Assembly (NCBI RefSeq): GCF_900156095.1
Contig: NZ_FTMJ01000008.1
Coordinates: 1 to 64,000, forward strand
Direction: 5' to 3'
DNA length: 64,000 bases
Origin: Aeromonas sp. RU39B
GTDB lineage: Bacteria > Pseudomonadota > Gammaproteobacteria > Enterobacterales > Aeromonadaceae
Below, one piece after another: positions 17,364 through 25,505 of this stretch. Below the pieces are notes generated by a model, which had not been told where the DNA came from, searched no databases, and saw only the letters and a list, made by a program, of their open reading frames with translations. The translations under genes were made by a program, and so were the position numbers. The first letter of the stretch is position 1. Every line of letters begins with the position of its first letter.

Positions 17364-19097
17364 TTGGCCAATCAAGCCCCCCATTCTTCTGAACTGATTG
17401 ATATTGCCGAAATTAAAGTACAAAGCGGTGAGGCCAGCTTTGCCAAGGGGATGAAGCTGGCCATTCAGGGCGCGGTGCAGCTGCTTGGCCAGGATGGCGA
17501 TAGCATCACAGCCAACGTGCAAGGCGGCCATCTCTATCAGGTCAGGCTGGATTTGGGACGGTCGCTCGTGAGCCACTGCAACTGTCCCGCGGCTGACTAT
17601 CAGACGCTGTGCAAACACGGGGTCGCCACCGCGCTGGCCTTCAATATGCAACTGAGCGGTGTGCGGGAGGAAAAGGGGACGTTGGCGAAGGTGCCCGATG
17701 AGCGGGCAAGGCTGCGCGATTACTTCGAGCGACAAGAAAAACCGGCGTTGATCGAGGTGCTGCTCGATGAACTAAGGCATGATCACAAGCGCTGGAGCTT
17801 CTGGTTGAGGAAAGTGGACCTGAGTGGACAGGATATCTCTCCTGCCAAACTGAAGAGTCTTATCAACAAAGCGCTGCCCAAGCGGGATGTGTGGGAGAGG
17901 CAGGCGGTGCGCGACTACTTTAGTGACGCCACCGAGCTGTTTGAGGATATCTGGGAGGGGGTCGATACCCTGCCCCTCGAGCCCCAATGGCAGCTGACCT
18001 ATTACGTTCTCGAGCGCCTTAATGCGGTTCTGCTACATATCGATGACTCCGATGGCGAGCGCTTCGAGCTGGAGGCGACACTTTGCGAGCGTCTCCCCCC
18101 GCTCTTTATCCGTTTGCCCTGGCCAGAGAGTGACAAGGTCGATTGGCTCTTTACACATCTGCTAGAGCAGCCGCTGGATATCTTCCCCGAAGAGGAAGCA
18201 TTCGGCGATCTTGTCCAAAGCCCGGCCTTTCTGGCTCGCTGCGAGCAAAAGCTCGCCAGCTTACAGGCGGTGCGAGAGCCGGACCATGAGTATAACTGGG
18301 CGCTGCGACGTTATGCCCGTCCCTTGCTGGATGCGGCCAGGGCCATAGGCGACTGGCGGCACGAGCTGACATTGCTGGCCAGTATTGCCAGCACCAGTCG
18401 AGATTGGCTCGATCTCTGCACATTGTGCTGCGAGCATGATGAGCCGCTGGAGGGGGAGTTTTGGTTCACCAAGGCACGCAAGCAGGCAGACTCCTCCTAC
18501 GAGAAAAATGCCTGTGATGAGGCCGAAATTGCACTCGCGATCGCTCTTGGTGAGAAGGGACGGGCATGGCGTATCGCTCGCACACGGTTTGAGCAATCCC
18601 CCTTTTTTGACGGATTCCAGCGTCTGCGGCAGTTGCAACAGCAATTGGCTTGGCAGGACGAGACTTTGTTGCCTTGGGTCGAGCAGTGCTTCAAGGAGCA
18701 GGCTGCGATCAGGCAACCGTTCAATTTAGTCACGTCTCAGGATTCGCTGGTGCGCTTTTATCTCGATCAGGATCGGGTGCAGGATGCCTGCGACTGGGTA
18801 GCTACGCACAAGATAAGTCCGGAGTTATTGCTCACCTTGGCTGACAAGATTGTTTCGGACAACCCGTTGCTGGCCATCAGTTATACCTTCCGGGTCGCCG
18901 TCAGCTACGTGGAAACCGGTCAGAACTATGGCTATGAGCAAGCGCTGGCAGCGCTGCGAAAGCGAGCGTTGTCACTGGGGGATGACAAGGCGCTACAGGA
19001 AAACTTTAACCTGCAGCTTGGTGTCTTGGCCACCGAACATAAACGCAAGCGCAACTTTATGAAGCTGGTGAATCAGCATTTTTCCTCCCGCTTCTGA
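17364..19097 (+). CDS. SWIM zinc-finger protein
   Basis: About 577 aa if started at the TTG at 17364, which has AAGGAG at ideal spacing; an in-frame ATG at 17313 would add 17 residues, and still earlier starts would run into the upstream gene. The SWIM finger CxCx8CxH (SHCNCPAADYQTLCKHGVA) is at residues 71-86. The rest is a long helical repeat-like region rich in Leu, Trp and Glu, without catalytic motifs that I recognise. SWIM fingers bind DNA or protein. Similar stand-alone proteins are widespread in Aeromonas and Pseudomonas, function unknown. The frame stays open to the end with no sign of decay. Confidence 0.8.
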   Translation: MANQAPHSSELIDIAEIKVQSGEASFAKGMKLAIQGAVQLLGQDGDSITANVQGGHLYQVRLDLGRSLVSHCNCPAADYQTLCKHGVATALAFNMQLSGVREEKGTLAKVPDERARLRDYFERQEKPALIEVLLDELRHDHKRWSFWLRKVDLSGQDISPAKLKSLINKALPKRDVWERQAVRDYFSDATELFEDIWEGVDTLPLEPQWQLTYYVLERLNAVLLHIDDSDGERFELEATLCERLPPLFIRLPWPESDKVDWLFTHLLEQPLDIFPEEEAFGDLVQSPAFLARCEQKLASLQAVREPDHEYNWALRRYARPLLDAARAIGDWRHELTLLASIASTSRDWLDLCTLCCEHDEPLEGEFWFTKARKQADSSYEKNACDEAEIALAIALGEKGRAWRIARTRFEQSPFFDGFQRLRQLQQQLAWQDETLLPWVEQCFKEQAAIRQPFNLVTSQDSLVRFYLDQDRVQDACDWVATHKISPELLLTLADKIVSDNPLLAISYTFRVAVSYVETGQNYGYEQALAALRKRALSLGDDKALQENFNLQLGVLATEHKRKRNFMKLVNQHFSSRF

Positions 19098-19628
19098 GTC
19101 TCGGCGCTTGGACTGCTTTTCTGGCCGCCTTCTGTCTGCTGGTTCGCAAGCGAACGAGTCAGCACGGCGGCCACGAAGAGGCTGGCATGTCTGCCTAACT
19201 TGTCGCAATTTAAACCGCACAACGTCAAACACTGGAGTCTGATCGGATTGACCCATCTACAGATGCTGCTATCTGCTACTGACGTGAATGTCATTGCGCG
19301 ACTGCTGCGATCCACTGAATTTACGAGAAGCGCCTTCATTTTGGGCGGCAAAGATGTCACTTGTTAGCAGACAGATCTGTCGTCTCCCAAGCTGTCTGAT
19401 AACGGGAACTTCGTCTTCCGCCAGCTAGTATGACCACTCCCTTTTGTGGGGGCCTTGTTGAACAGACACATATTCGAGTTATTTCTGGTAGATAAATCAG
19501 AGGATTTCTCTGTGCCGATTCATGTTCAAACACAGGATTGGGCCCTTCAAGCGAGTATGTTGAGTTTCACCAGAGAAATATGCTTTTCATTTCAATGCGG
19601 GGTTTGCAGGTCAGAATTGCCATAACAA
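19098..19628. other. Intergenic region up to the Tn3-type end
   Basis: About 530 bases with no recognisable gene. Short open frames on both strands lack ribosome binding sites and family likeness. A small inverted repeat (GGTTCGCAAGCGAAC) is at about 19140. The region ends at the GGGG of the transposon terminal repeat. Confidence 0.5.
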
Positions 19629-19666
19629 GGGGTCGCCACAGAAAACGGAAAATAAAGCATGCTACG
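19629..19666 (+). repeat. Tn3-family terminal inverted repeat (38 bp)
   Basis: Begins GGGGTCGCCACAGAAAACGG and continues AAAATAAAGC with a CTACG end: length, GGGG start and internal motif fit the 38-bp ends of the TnAs-type Tn3 subgroup. The outer end points left, so the transposon extends right. The stop codon of the resolvase gene lies inside the repeat. I found no matching second end within the next 2 kb. Confidence 0.8.
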
Positions 19667-20219
19667 CGTGCGCAGAGGCAGGAATCCAACGGTATAGCGT
19701 AGGAACGGACACGCCGAGATTCTTGGCCACATCCTTGGGGGGCACTCCGCTGGCCAGTAGCTTCTTGGCTGACTCGATCTTGCTGTCGGTCATTTTCGGC
19801 TTGCGACCACCTTTACGACCGAGTTGCTTGGCAACGTCTAGCCCTGCCCGGGTTCGTTCGACGATCAAGTCTCGTTCCATCTCCGCGAGGCTTGCCATGA
19901 CATGAAAAAAGAATCGGCCCGACGGCGTGCCGGTATCGATAGAATCGGTGAGGCTCTTGAACTGGACGTTTTGTTTGTGCAGAGCGCTGACCAGCTCTAC
20001 CAGTTGTTTGACTGACCGGCCCAATCTATCCAGCTTCCAAACAACCAATGTGTCACCCTCACGCAGCATGTCGAGTGCCTTGCCCAAACCGGGCCGATCA
20101 GCACGACTACCACTGATAGTGTCTTCGAAAACCTTTTGGCATCCCGCTTTTGTCAACGCGTCTAGCTGAAGCTCCAGGTTCTGAACTTGTGTCGAGACGC
20201 GCGCATAGCCGATCAACAT
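19662..20219 (-). CDS. tnpR: Tn3-family resolvase (serine recombinase)
   Basis: 185 aa. The catalytic serine is S9 in GYARVSTQVQNLELQ; conserved arginines lie in WKLDRLGRS and MERDLIVERTRAG; the C-terminal Hin-like HTH is at about 140-180 (PPKDVAKNLGVSVPTLYRW). It resolves cointegrates at a res site. The gene is the last of three overlapping genes: its ATG lies 7 bases inside the end of hepT, and its stop is inside the terminal repeat. No transposase gene is present, so the element cannot move by itself. Confidence 0.95.
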   Translation of the reverse strand: MLIGYARVSTQVQNLELQLDALTKAGCQKVFEDTISGSRADRPGLGKALDMLREGDTLVVWKLDRLGRSVKQLVELVSALHKQNVQFKSLTDSIDTGTPSGRFFFHVMASLAEMERDLIVERTRAGLDVAKQLGRKGGRKPKMTDSKIESAKKLLASGVPPKDVAKNLGVSVPTLYRWIPASAHA

Positions 20220-20587
20220 GATTCATCTCTCGCTTGATCTGCATTTTGGAGCACGTCGGACAACTGTTTGAGCAGTTCTGGCAGCCATTCCTGAATTGTG
20301 TTCCAGACAATATCGAGGTTAATGTCAAAATAGCCATGAGCCATTCGGTTCCGCATATTCCGCATGCTGCGCCACGGCACCTCGTTGTGCGCTTGGGTAA
20401 ACGCGGTATAGCCATCCATTATCTTTGTGGCAGCCTCACCGATGATGATAAGGCTCATGATGACAGCTTGCTGAGTCCGCTTGTCAGCTAAGAAGTCTTC
20501 TTTGGCCAACCCCTCCACGAAACTGCGCGCATCGATTGCAGCCTGTTGTATGTGATCGAGATAATCGGGCAGTCGGTTCTCGTTCAT
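20213..20587 (-). CDS. hepT: HepT-like ribonuclease toxin (HEPN, DUF86)
   Basis: 124 aa, all helical. The HEPN motif is seen as RNRMAHGYFD at about 85-95: Arg, four residues, His, then the Tyr that the partner antitoxin AMPylates in characterised HepT/MntA pairs. It overlaps mntA by ATGA and tnpR by 7 bases, so toxin, antitoxin and resolvase share one message. HEPN/MNT pairs beside resolvase genes are a known accessory of some Tn3-family transposons. Confidence 0.9.
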   Translation of the reverse strand: MNENRLPDYLDHIQQAAIDARSFVEGLAKEDFLADKRTQQAVIMSLIIIGEAATKIMDGYTAFTQAHNEVPWRSMRNMRNRMAHGYFDINLDIVWNTIQEWLPELLKQLSDVLQNADQARDESC

Positions 20588-20874
20588 ACCGGCTTGGCCT
20601 CCGCAAGCACTTTGGCTCGGAACTTCAGTGGAAGATCGTCAGGGGTCAGCAAATCAACGTCAACACCGAGCAGTGATTTCAGTTCGTCCTCCAAATCCCC
20701 CAAATCTAACAGCGTTGCACCAGGTAGCGCATCGACCAGCAGGTCGAGGTCACTACCATCTAGGTCGGTGCCATACAGCACTGAACCAAAGACTCGCGGA
20801 TTGGCAACACGGAAACGGCTTGCCGTCTCACGAATAATGTTTCGTTTGAGATCGAGCGCAACGGATGGCCTCAT
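20584..20874 (-). CDS. mntA: MntA-like nucleotidyltransferase antitoxin
   Basis: 96 aa from the ATG at 20874 (MRPSVALDLKRNIIRE). The minimal nucleotidyltransferase signature GSVLYGTDLDGSDLDLLVD is at about 28-46, with both metal-binding Asp. In this family the protein neutralises HepT by AMPylating its HEPN tyrosine. The frame stays open upstream to 21168, but that extension (arginine-rich, no resemblance) is not part of the family and would run through the probable res site, so I reject it. AAGG about 12 bases upstream is a weak ribosome binding site. Confidence 0.9.
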   Translation of the reverse strand: MRPSVALDLKRNIIRETASRFRVANPRVFGSVLYGTDLDGSDLDLLVDALPGATLLDLGDLEDELKSLLGVDVDLLTPDDLPLKFRAKVLAEAKPV

Positions 20875-21156
20875 AATGGGTATCGCCTTATCAAAACTCG
20901 TTGAAATGATAGGAAACTGAGAATAATGTTTCAAGAATGATTTTCGAGAATCATAACCCCTTGATCTGCTGTTGTACCCGAGACCTCTTGGCGTTGCTCT
21001 TACATCAGTCAATTTTGGGGACAGTTGCTCCCGCCCACGAACTCTTCTCAGCCATAGGCACTGATGTGGCATTGATACCTCCATGCTCTGGGCATGACCG
21101 CGATGGTTTCGCACTGCGTTGTTCCCCGGCGCAGCGGCGCTTGGGATATATGCGTT
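20875..21156. other. Region between the toxin-antitoxin genes and the secreted-protein promoter; possible res site
   Basis: An interrupted palindrome, ATGATT-TTCGAG-AATCAT, is at 20937-20954 in the position expected for the recombination or promoter region of tnpR. The remaining 200 bases contain no gene I recognise. The unseen junction between transposon fragment and chromosome must lie in this interval or just beyond. Confidence 0.4.
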
Positions 21157-21222
21157 AAAACGCGACATGTGCAGATGACCAGTATCGAGCGATTGCTCAA
21201 TGATGGATATGCTGGCGCCATC
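21157..21222 (+). promoter_or_regulatory. Promoter element, copy 1 (CCAGTAT inverted arms, 30-bp spacing)
   Basis: Blocks AAAACGCGACATGTG (21157-21171), ACCAGTATCG (21178-21187) and ATATGCTGGC (21207-21216) match, without gaps, the element at 26438-26503. CCAGTAT and ATGCTGG form inverted arms with centres 30 bases apart. It lies 23 bases upstream of the ATG of the secreted repeat protein. A -10-like TATGCT overlaps the right arm. Confidence 0.7.
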
Positions 21223-21245
21223 GATTGCGTTTTACGGAGCGCGTT

Positions 21246-21656
21246 ATGACTCGCACCCCATCCCTGCTTATGTTAACCGCACTGCTGCTCTGGCCACTGG
21301 CCGGCATGGCTGACTGCACTTATCGGCCGGATAGTCTGGGCAATACCCGCTATCAGTGTGACAACGGACAAAGCGGCACCCTGCATCAAGACGCCCTGGG
21401 TAATGTGCGTGATAGCGGCACTGACACTACGTGGCGCAAAGATGCTCTTGGCCATCTTCGCAGCAGTGAAGGGGACGTTTATCGCAAGGATGCACTCGGT
21501 AATCTGCGTGGCAGTGACGGCACCACTTGGCGCACCGACAGCCTCGGTAACCTGCGCTCCTCCGAGGGCACGGTTTGCCGCAAAGATGCGTTGGGCACGC
21601 TTCGATGCGATGGCGACGAAGCGCCGCCGGTGGTGTTTGAGGGCGGTAAGGAGTAA
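21246..21656 (+). CDS. Secreted repeat protein, function unknown
   Basis: 136 aa. The ATG at 21246 has GGAG upstream and opens a clear signal peptide (LLMLTALLLWPLAGMA, cleavage near residue 22); a TTG 21 bases earlier is less likely. The mature part is built from six tandem repeats of about 16 residues centred on D(A/S)LG(N/H/T)xR, with intervening Ser/Thr/Gly/Trp residues and four cysteines. Such repeats suggest an extended beta structure exported to the periplasm or surface. I do not recognise a characterised family. Its promoter shares a 66-bp element with the WYL-regulator locus 5 kb downstream. Confidence 0.8.
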   Translation: MTRTPSLLMLTALLLWPLAGMADCTYRPDSLGNTRYQCDNGQSGTLHQDALGNVRDSGTDTTWRKDALGHLRSSEGDVYRKDALGNLRGSDGTTWRTDSLGNLRSSEGTVCRKDALGTLRCDGDEAPPVVFEGGKE

Positions 21657-21684
21657 CTAACGATCTCTTCTCTTTCCATTCATC

Positions 21685-21719
21685 AGCGCCCTGACCGCAG
21701 TAGCTGTGGTCAGGGCGCT
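21685..21719. terminator. Bidirectional terminator
   Basis: 12-bp perfect stem AGCGCCCTGACC/GGTCAGGGCGCT with an 11-base loop between the convergent secreted-protein and helicase genes; TTTC follows on the plus strand. Confidence 0.85.
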
Positions 21720-21723
21720 TTCA

Positions 21724-24700
21724 CTACTCGCCTTGGCTCTCGACAATAGCCTTGAGTCTGGCGAAGGTTCTCATCTGCTCGTTGGCCGGCATATCCGGGT
21801 ACTGCGGGTTGTAGGCATGCAACAGATAACCGCCCTGGCTATTTTTGTGGACTACCCGCAGCAGATATTGCGGCTGGCCGGTCTCGTCTTCCTGTTCGAT
21901 AGCCATGACATTGCCAGTGATGGAGCCGGCGCTGGTGGCCGTGACAAGTTCCAGCAAGAGCAGATCGCCGTTTTGAATTGGATGCTTGCCACCATTCATC
22001 GAGTTGCCACTGGCACGAGCAAAAAAATGGCGAGCGGGATCGAGCCCCGACCACTGCTCACTCACGGCGACCATTTCAGCATCACTGCCATCGCCATCCT
22101 TGAAGTGCCCACAGGCAATCCTGAGATTAGGAAAATAGGGCAAAGTGGTCGTGGCCGATGCGTCGCCATCGTCAGGTGGATTGATTGCGGTTGTGACGGA
22201 TTTCTCGCTATACGGGCGTGTGGTTTGCTTAAGCGAGCGTTTTTGATCGAGCGATACCACCTCTGCTGGCGCAGCGGTTTGCGGCGATGTTCCAGCTTGC
22301 AGCTTACGGTGTTGGTACTGTGCCAGACGCAAGTCCAGCAACTCTTGCACCATCTGATGCAGGGTCTCCACCTCGGTGTCTTGCACAGTAAAACGAGGGT
22401 AAAAACGATCATCCCTCACTTCAAACCAGTAATCGACCTTGCTACCGGCACTGCCACTGCTGCTGTGCTTGATCGGATTGCTCTTCCAGTAGGACAACCA
22501 TGCCGCACTGTCCGCAGCCAGCAGGCGTTGCTGTGCAGGCAGGTCGATGTTGATAAGCGCTGGATGGCGGTCAAACAGATAGCGCGAGTGGCTGGCGAGG
22601 GCTGCCAGTGTGGGAGGTCGGCGCAGGCCATCGATCTCCAGCAGGGCCTGCAGCAGGATCAGCTTGAAGCTTTTAACCAAACTGGTGGTTTCGACCCCTT
22701 TTAGCAGGAAGTCGACATGCCGGTTGAGCGTGGCTTGTTGCACCTCTTCCAGATCACCTTCGCCGGCCAGCATCTTGAACCAGCCGCCATAGGGTTTGCT
22801 ATCAAAAACATGTCCGTTTTTTTGTGCCTCTTCCCACACCTGCAGTGCGGTGGGACGAAACGGCTGCCCGTCTTTCAACGATCGATAGATATCCACCAAT
22901 GCCGGTCGTTTTGGCTGGCGGATTTGCTCCAATATAGGGAGCAAGCGCGGGTCGATATTGATATGGCACCCTTCGACCAGTACGGGGGGGCCTCGGTGAC
23001 CGTTTGTTCTGTCTTGGCTGCGAGTCAGTTGTTCTTGCAGTAGTGCCGGCTTGAACAGACAGGCTTTGTGATTACCAACCAGATCGATCACCACCAGTTG
23101 CTGCTTGCCCGGATGCAGGCGCAGACCACGGCCCAGTTGCTGCAAAAATACGATGCGCGATTCTGTGGGGCGTAGCATCAGCACGGTGTCGATGATCGGC
23201 AAATCGGTGCCTTCGTTAAACAGATCGACCGAGAAAATGATCTCCAGTTTACCGGCGGCCAGTTCATTGAGCGCGACCTGACGATCTGTGGCCGACCCCG
23301 CATATACTGCCGCAGCGCGAATGCAGGCATCACGGAAATAGGCGGCCATAAACTCGGCATGATGGGTCGAGATACAGAACGCCAAGGTGCAGTGCTGGCG
23401 CAGTTGCTGCCACTGTTTCAGCGCGTGGTCGGCACGCTTGCGTGTGGCAAAGGCATTTTCCAGTGCTGTGGGGTCAAATTTACCGTTGCGCCATGGCAGG
23501 GCCGCGTAGTCCACCGTGTCATCCAGAATGCCGTGATAGGTCAACGGCACCAGCATGCGCTGCTCAATGGCATCGGCCAGCCCGCGCTCAAACACCAGAT
23601 TGCCGTCACACAGCGCCAGAATGTCGGTTCGGTCGGTACGGTTCGGGGTGGCGGTCAGACCGAGCAGAAACCGTGGCTGGAAGTGATCGAGCAGCCGGCG
23701 ATAAGAGGGGGCTGCTGCATGGTGAAACTCGTCCACTACGATGTAATCAAAGTGGTCGGGCGCAAAGCGCAGCAGATGATTGGCTTTGCCAATGGTCTGA
23801 ATCGAGGCAAACAGCCAGTCAGCCTCATCTTGCTGCTGCCCCAGATAAATAGCGGTTTGTGCATTCGGCGCCATCTGCTCGAAGGTGGCGCGCGCCTGAT
23901 GGAGGATCTCCTCGCGGTGAGCGACGAACAATAAGCGAGCCGCCTGCATGTGGCGCACGTCAAAGGCAGAAAGCCAGGTCTTGCCAAGGCCGGTCGCCAT
24001 GACGACGACGCCGCGCTTGTAACCCTGATCGCGGGCGGCTTGCAGTGCCTCAAGGGCTTCTTGTTGTACCGAATGCGGAATGGGTGTTTCGCGCAGTTGT
24101 TCGGCATCCGATTGCTGGTCACCGGTGATTGCGCGTAAGGCTTGCAAAGGGCTGGTGCGGTAACGGACCAGATAAGCGTCGATCCAGTTGTGAGTCAGTG
24201 GGACCACGCGTGGATCTTGCGCCAGGAGTGCCACCTGTGCGCTCAGTTGTTCCAGACTGGCCCGACAATCAGCCGAACTGTTTGCATCGACAGTCAGTGA
24301 CCAGTTCCACTCCAGCGACTCGCACAATGCCGCTTTGGAGACATTGCTGGAGCCGACAAACGCCCGACCTTGCAGCGGCGCGTCTGCCTTGTGGTTGATA
24401 AATAGATAAGACTTGAGATGGAAACCTCGATTGCCCTGACTTTGGTAGATCAGCATGTTGCTGCGTGCCGGATCAAATTTGAGCAACTCGCGCAGGGCCA
24501 CGGGCTCGGTAACATCCAGATAATCCGAGGTAATCACCTGCAGATAGGCGCCGCGTTCGACTGCAAGGTGCAGCGCATCGCGAAGCAGCATAAGCCCGCT
24601 CTGGCGGATAAACGACACGCACAAATCAATGCGACTGCCGGCACCGCACTGGTCGATAGCTTGCAGCAGGTGATCTAACAGGGGGTCTGTAAAGTGGAAC

Positions 24701-24747
24701 CGGGTGTCGTTGGCGTGGCCCCCACCAACCAGATGCAATCCTGCCAC
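21724..24747 (-). CDS. PLD nuclease-superfamily 2 helicase-DUF3427-S24 fusion protein
   Basis: 1007 aa, GTG start one base after the methyltransferase stop, with AGGAAGG upstream. Residues 1-190 are a phospholipase D-type nuclease (H110 and K112 in FHLKSYLF, then GSSN at 132-135). Residues 225-570 are an SF2 helicase: Walker A ATGLGKT 251-257, DEFH 339-342, TATPNR 365-370, and motif VI QLGRGLRL. A DUF3427-like region follows. The last 140 residues resemble an S24 (LexA/UmuD) peptidase: ASGNSM with the serine, then PIQNGDLLLLE; the position of the catalytic lysine reads YLLRVV, an Arg instead. PLD-helicase proteins with DUF3427 are suspected restriction-like enzymes against foreign DNA. The gene is last in a WYL-methyltransferase-helicase series. 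Confidence 0.85.
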   Translation of the reverse strand: MAGLHLVGGGHANDTRFHFTDPLLDHLLQAIDQCGAGSRIDLCVSFIRQSGLMLLRDALHLAVERGAYLQVITSDYLDVTEPVALRELLKFDPARSNMLIYQSQGNRGFHLKSYLFINHKADAPLQGRAFVGSSNVSKAALCESLEWNWSLTVDANSSADCRASLEQLSAQVALLAQDPRVVPLTHNWIDAYLVRYRTSPLQALRAITGDQQSDAEQLRETPIPHSVQQEALEALQAARDQGYKRGVVVMATGLGKTWLSAFDVRHMQAARLLFVAHREEILHQARATFEQMAPNAQTAIYLGQQQDEADWLFASIQTIGKANHLLRFAPDHFDYIVVDEFHHAAAPSYRRLLDHFQPRFLLGLTATPNRTDRTDILALCDGNLVFERGLADAIEQRMLVPLTYHGILDDTVDYAALPWRNGKFDPTALENAFATRKRADHALKQWQQLRQHCTLAFCISTHHAEFMAAYFRDACIRAAAVYAGSATDRQVALNELAAGKLEIIFSVDLFNEGTDLPIIDTVLMLRPTESRIVFLQQLGRGLRLHPGKQQLVVIDLVGNHKACLFKPALLQEQLTRSQDRTNGHRGPPVLVEGCHINIDPRLLPILEQIRQPKRPALVDIYRSLKDGQPFRPTALQVWEEAQKNGHVFDSKPYGGWFKMLAGEGDLEEVQQATLNRHVDFLLKGVETTSLVKSFKLILLQALLEIDGLRRPPTLAALASHSRYLFDRHPALINIDLPAQQRLLAADSAAWLSYWKSNPIKHSSSGSAGSKVDYWFEVRDDRFYPRFTVQDTEVETLHQMVQELLDLRLAQYQHRKLQAGTSPQTAAPAEVVSLDQKRSLKQTTRPYSEKSVTTAINPPDDGDASATTTLPYFPNLRIACGHFKDGDGSDAEMVAVSEQWSGLDPARHFFARASGNSMNGGKHPIQNGDLLLLELVTATSAGSITGNVMAIEQEDETGQPQYLLRVVHKNSQGGYLLHAYNPQYPDMPANEQMRTFARLKAIVESQGE

Positions 24748-24748
24748 G

Positions 24749-25327
24749 TTATGCCTTCCTCAAAACAGCATTGAGCCAGCGCTCGGATTCACGGCCGGGT
24801 CGCACATCGCCGGTTTGCCAGGATTCAACCACCTTCAGCGGCAAGTGGTTGAGTAACTGGTTCAAGCCATCTTCATCCAGATTGGTAAAACTGCGGCCGC
24901 CTCGGCTGACTTCGCCGCGTCCGTATTTGAACGAGCAGTAGAACACTCCACCGCTAACCAGTTGTTGACTCAGTTGCCCCATCACGCTGTGTAGTTCGGA
25001 CGCGGGAACATGCAGCAGGCTGGCGCAGGCCCAGATCGCATCGACCGGTGCCGGCGCAACAAACTGCTCAAAGCGGCAAACCTGTACTGGCTGACCGATT
25101 ACCTTGCTGGCGATCTCAGCCAATTCGGTGCTGCCGTCAAAGGCCGTAACCACAAAGCCATGCTGCAGGAAATAGAGTGCATCGCGCCCCGAGCCACAGC
25201 CTGCGTCGACGATGTGGGCGCCGGCCGGCAGTAATGGAACAAAATGCTGATAGAGGGACTGCATGTCGACCGACAAGGTGCCTTCGACAAAGGACGCTGC
25301 ATGCTGGTTGTAGTAGTCAATGGTCAT
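24749..25327 (-). CDS. Class I SAM-dependent methyltransferase
   Basis: 192 aa. SAM motif I is IVDAGCGSGRDALYFLQHGF at about 38-57, with the acidic VTAFDGS motif II after it. The compact size and lack of an (N/D)PPY motif argue against a DNA adenine or cytosine-N4 methyltransferase; it is closer to small-molecule or TehB-like enzymes. It is separated by one base from the helicase fusion gene, so the two are made together. Whether it modifies nucleotides, DNA or a small molecule is not visible from the sequence. Confidence 0.85.
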   Translation of the reverse strand: MTIDYYNQHAASFVEGTLSVDMQSLYQHFVPLLPAGAHIVDAGCGSGRDALYFLQHGFVVTAFDGSTELAEIASKVIGQPVQVCRFEQFVAPAPVDAIWACASLLHVPASELHSVMGQLSQQLVSGGVFYCSFKYGRGEVSRGGRSFTNLDEDGLNQLLNHLPLKVVESWQTGDVRPGRESERWLNAVLRKA

Positions 25328-25505
25328 GGTGATCCTGCTCGTCAGATGATTTCCCCACCACTGTCAGTGGTTATTGGAACATGGCATGGCAATGTGCCGA
25401 TGATGGCGCGAAGCCCCGCTCGATATTGCCACACAGGTGGATGGTCTATCGGGGTGGTGACAACGAGCCATCCTGTGATGGCCCGAACGGCAGCGGCGGT
25501 TATTT

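Noticed and set aside
20875..21168. Open reading extension that would make MntA 194 aa
   Set aside because: The extra N-terminus is arginine-rich with no family resemblance, crosses a palindrome likely to be regulatory, and MntA proteins are about 95-100 aa.
21168..21187. CRP site in the conserved promoter element (TGTG...)
   Set aside because: Only one half-site resembles TGTGA and the second half TCACA is absent in both copies.
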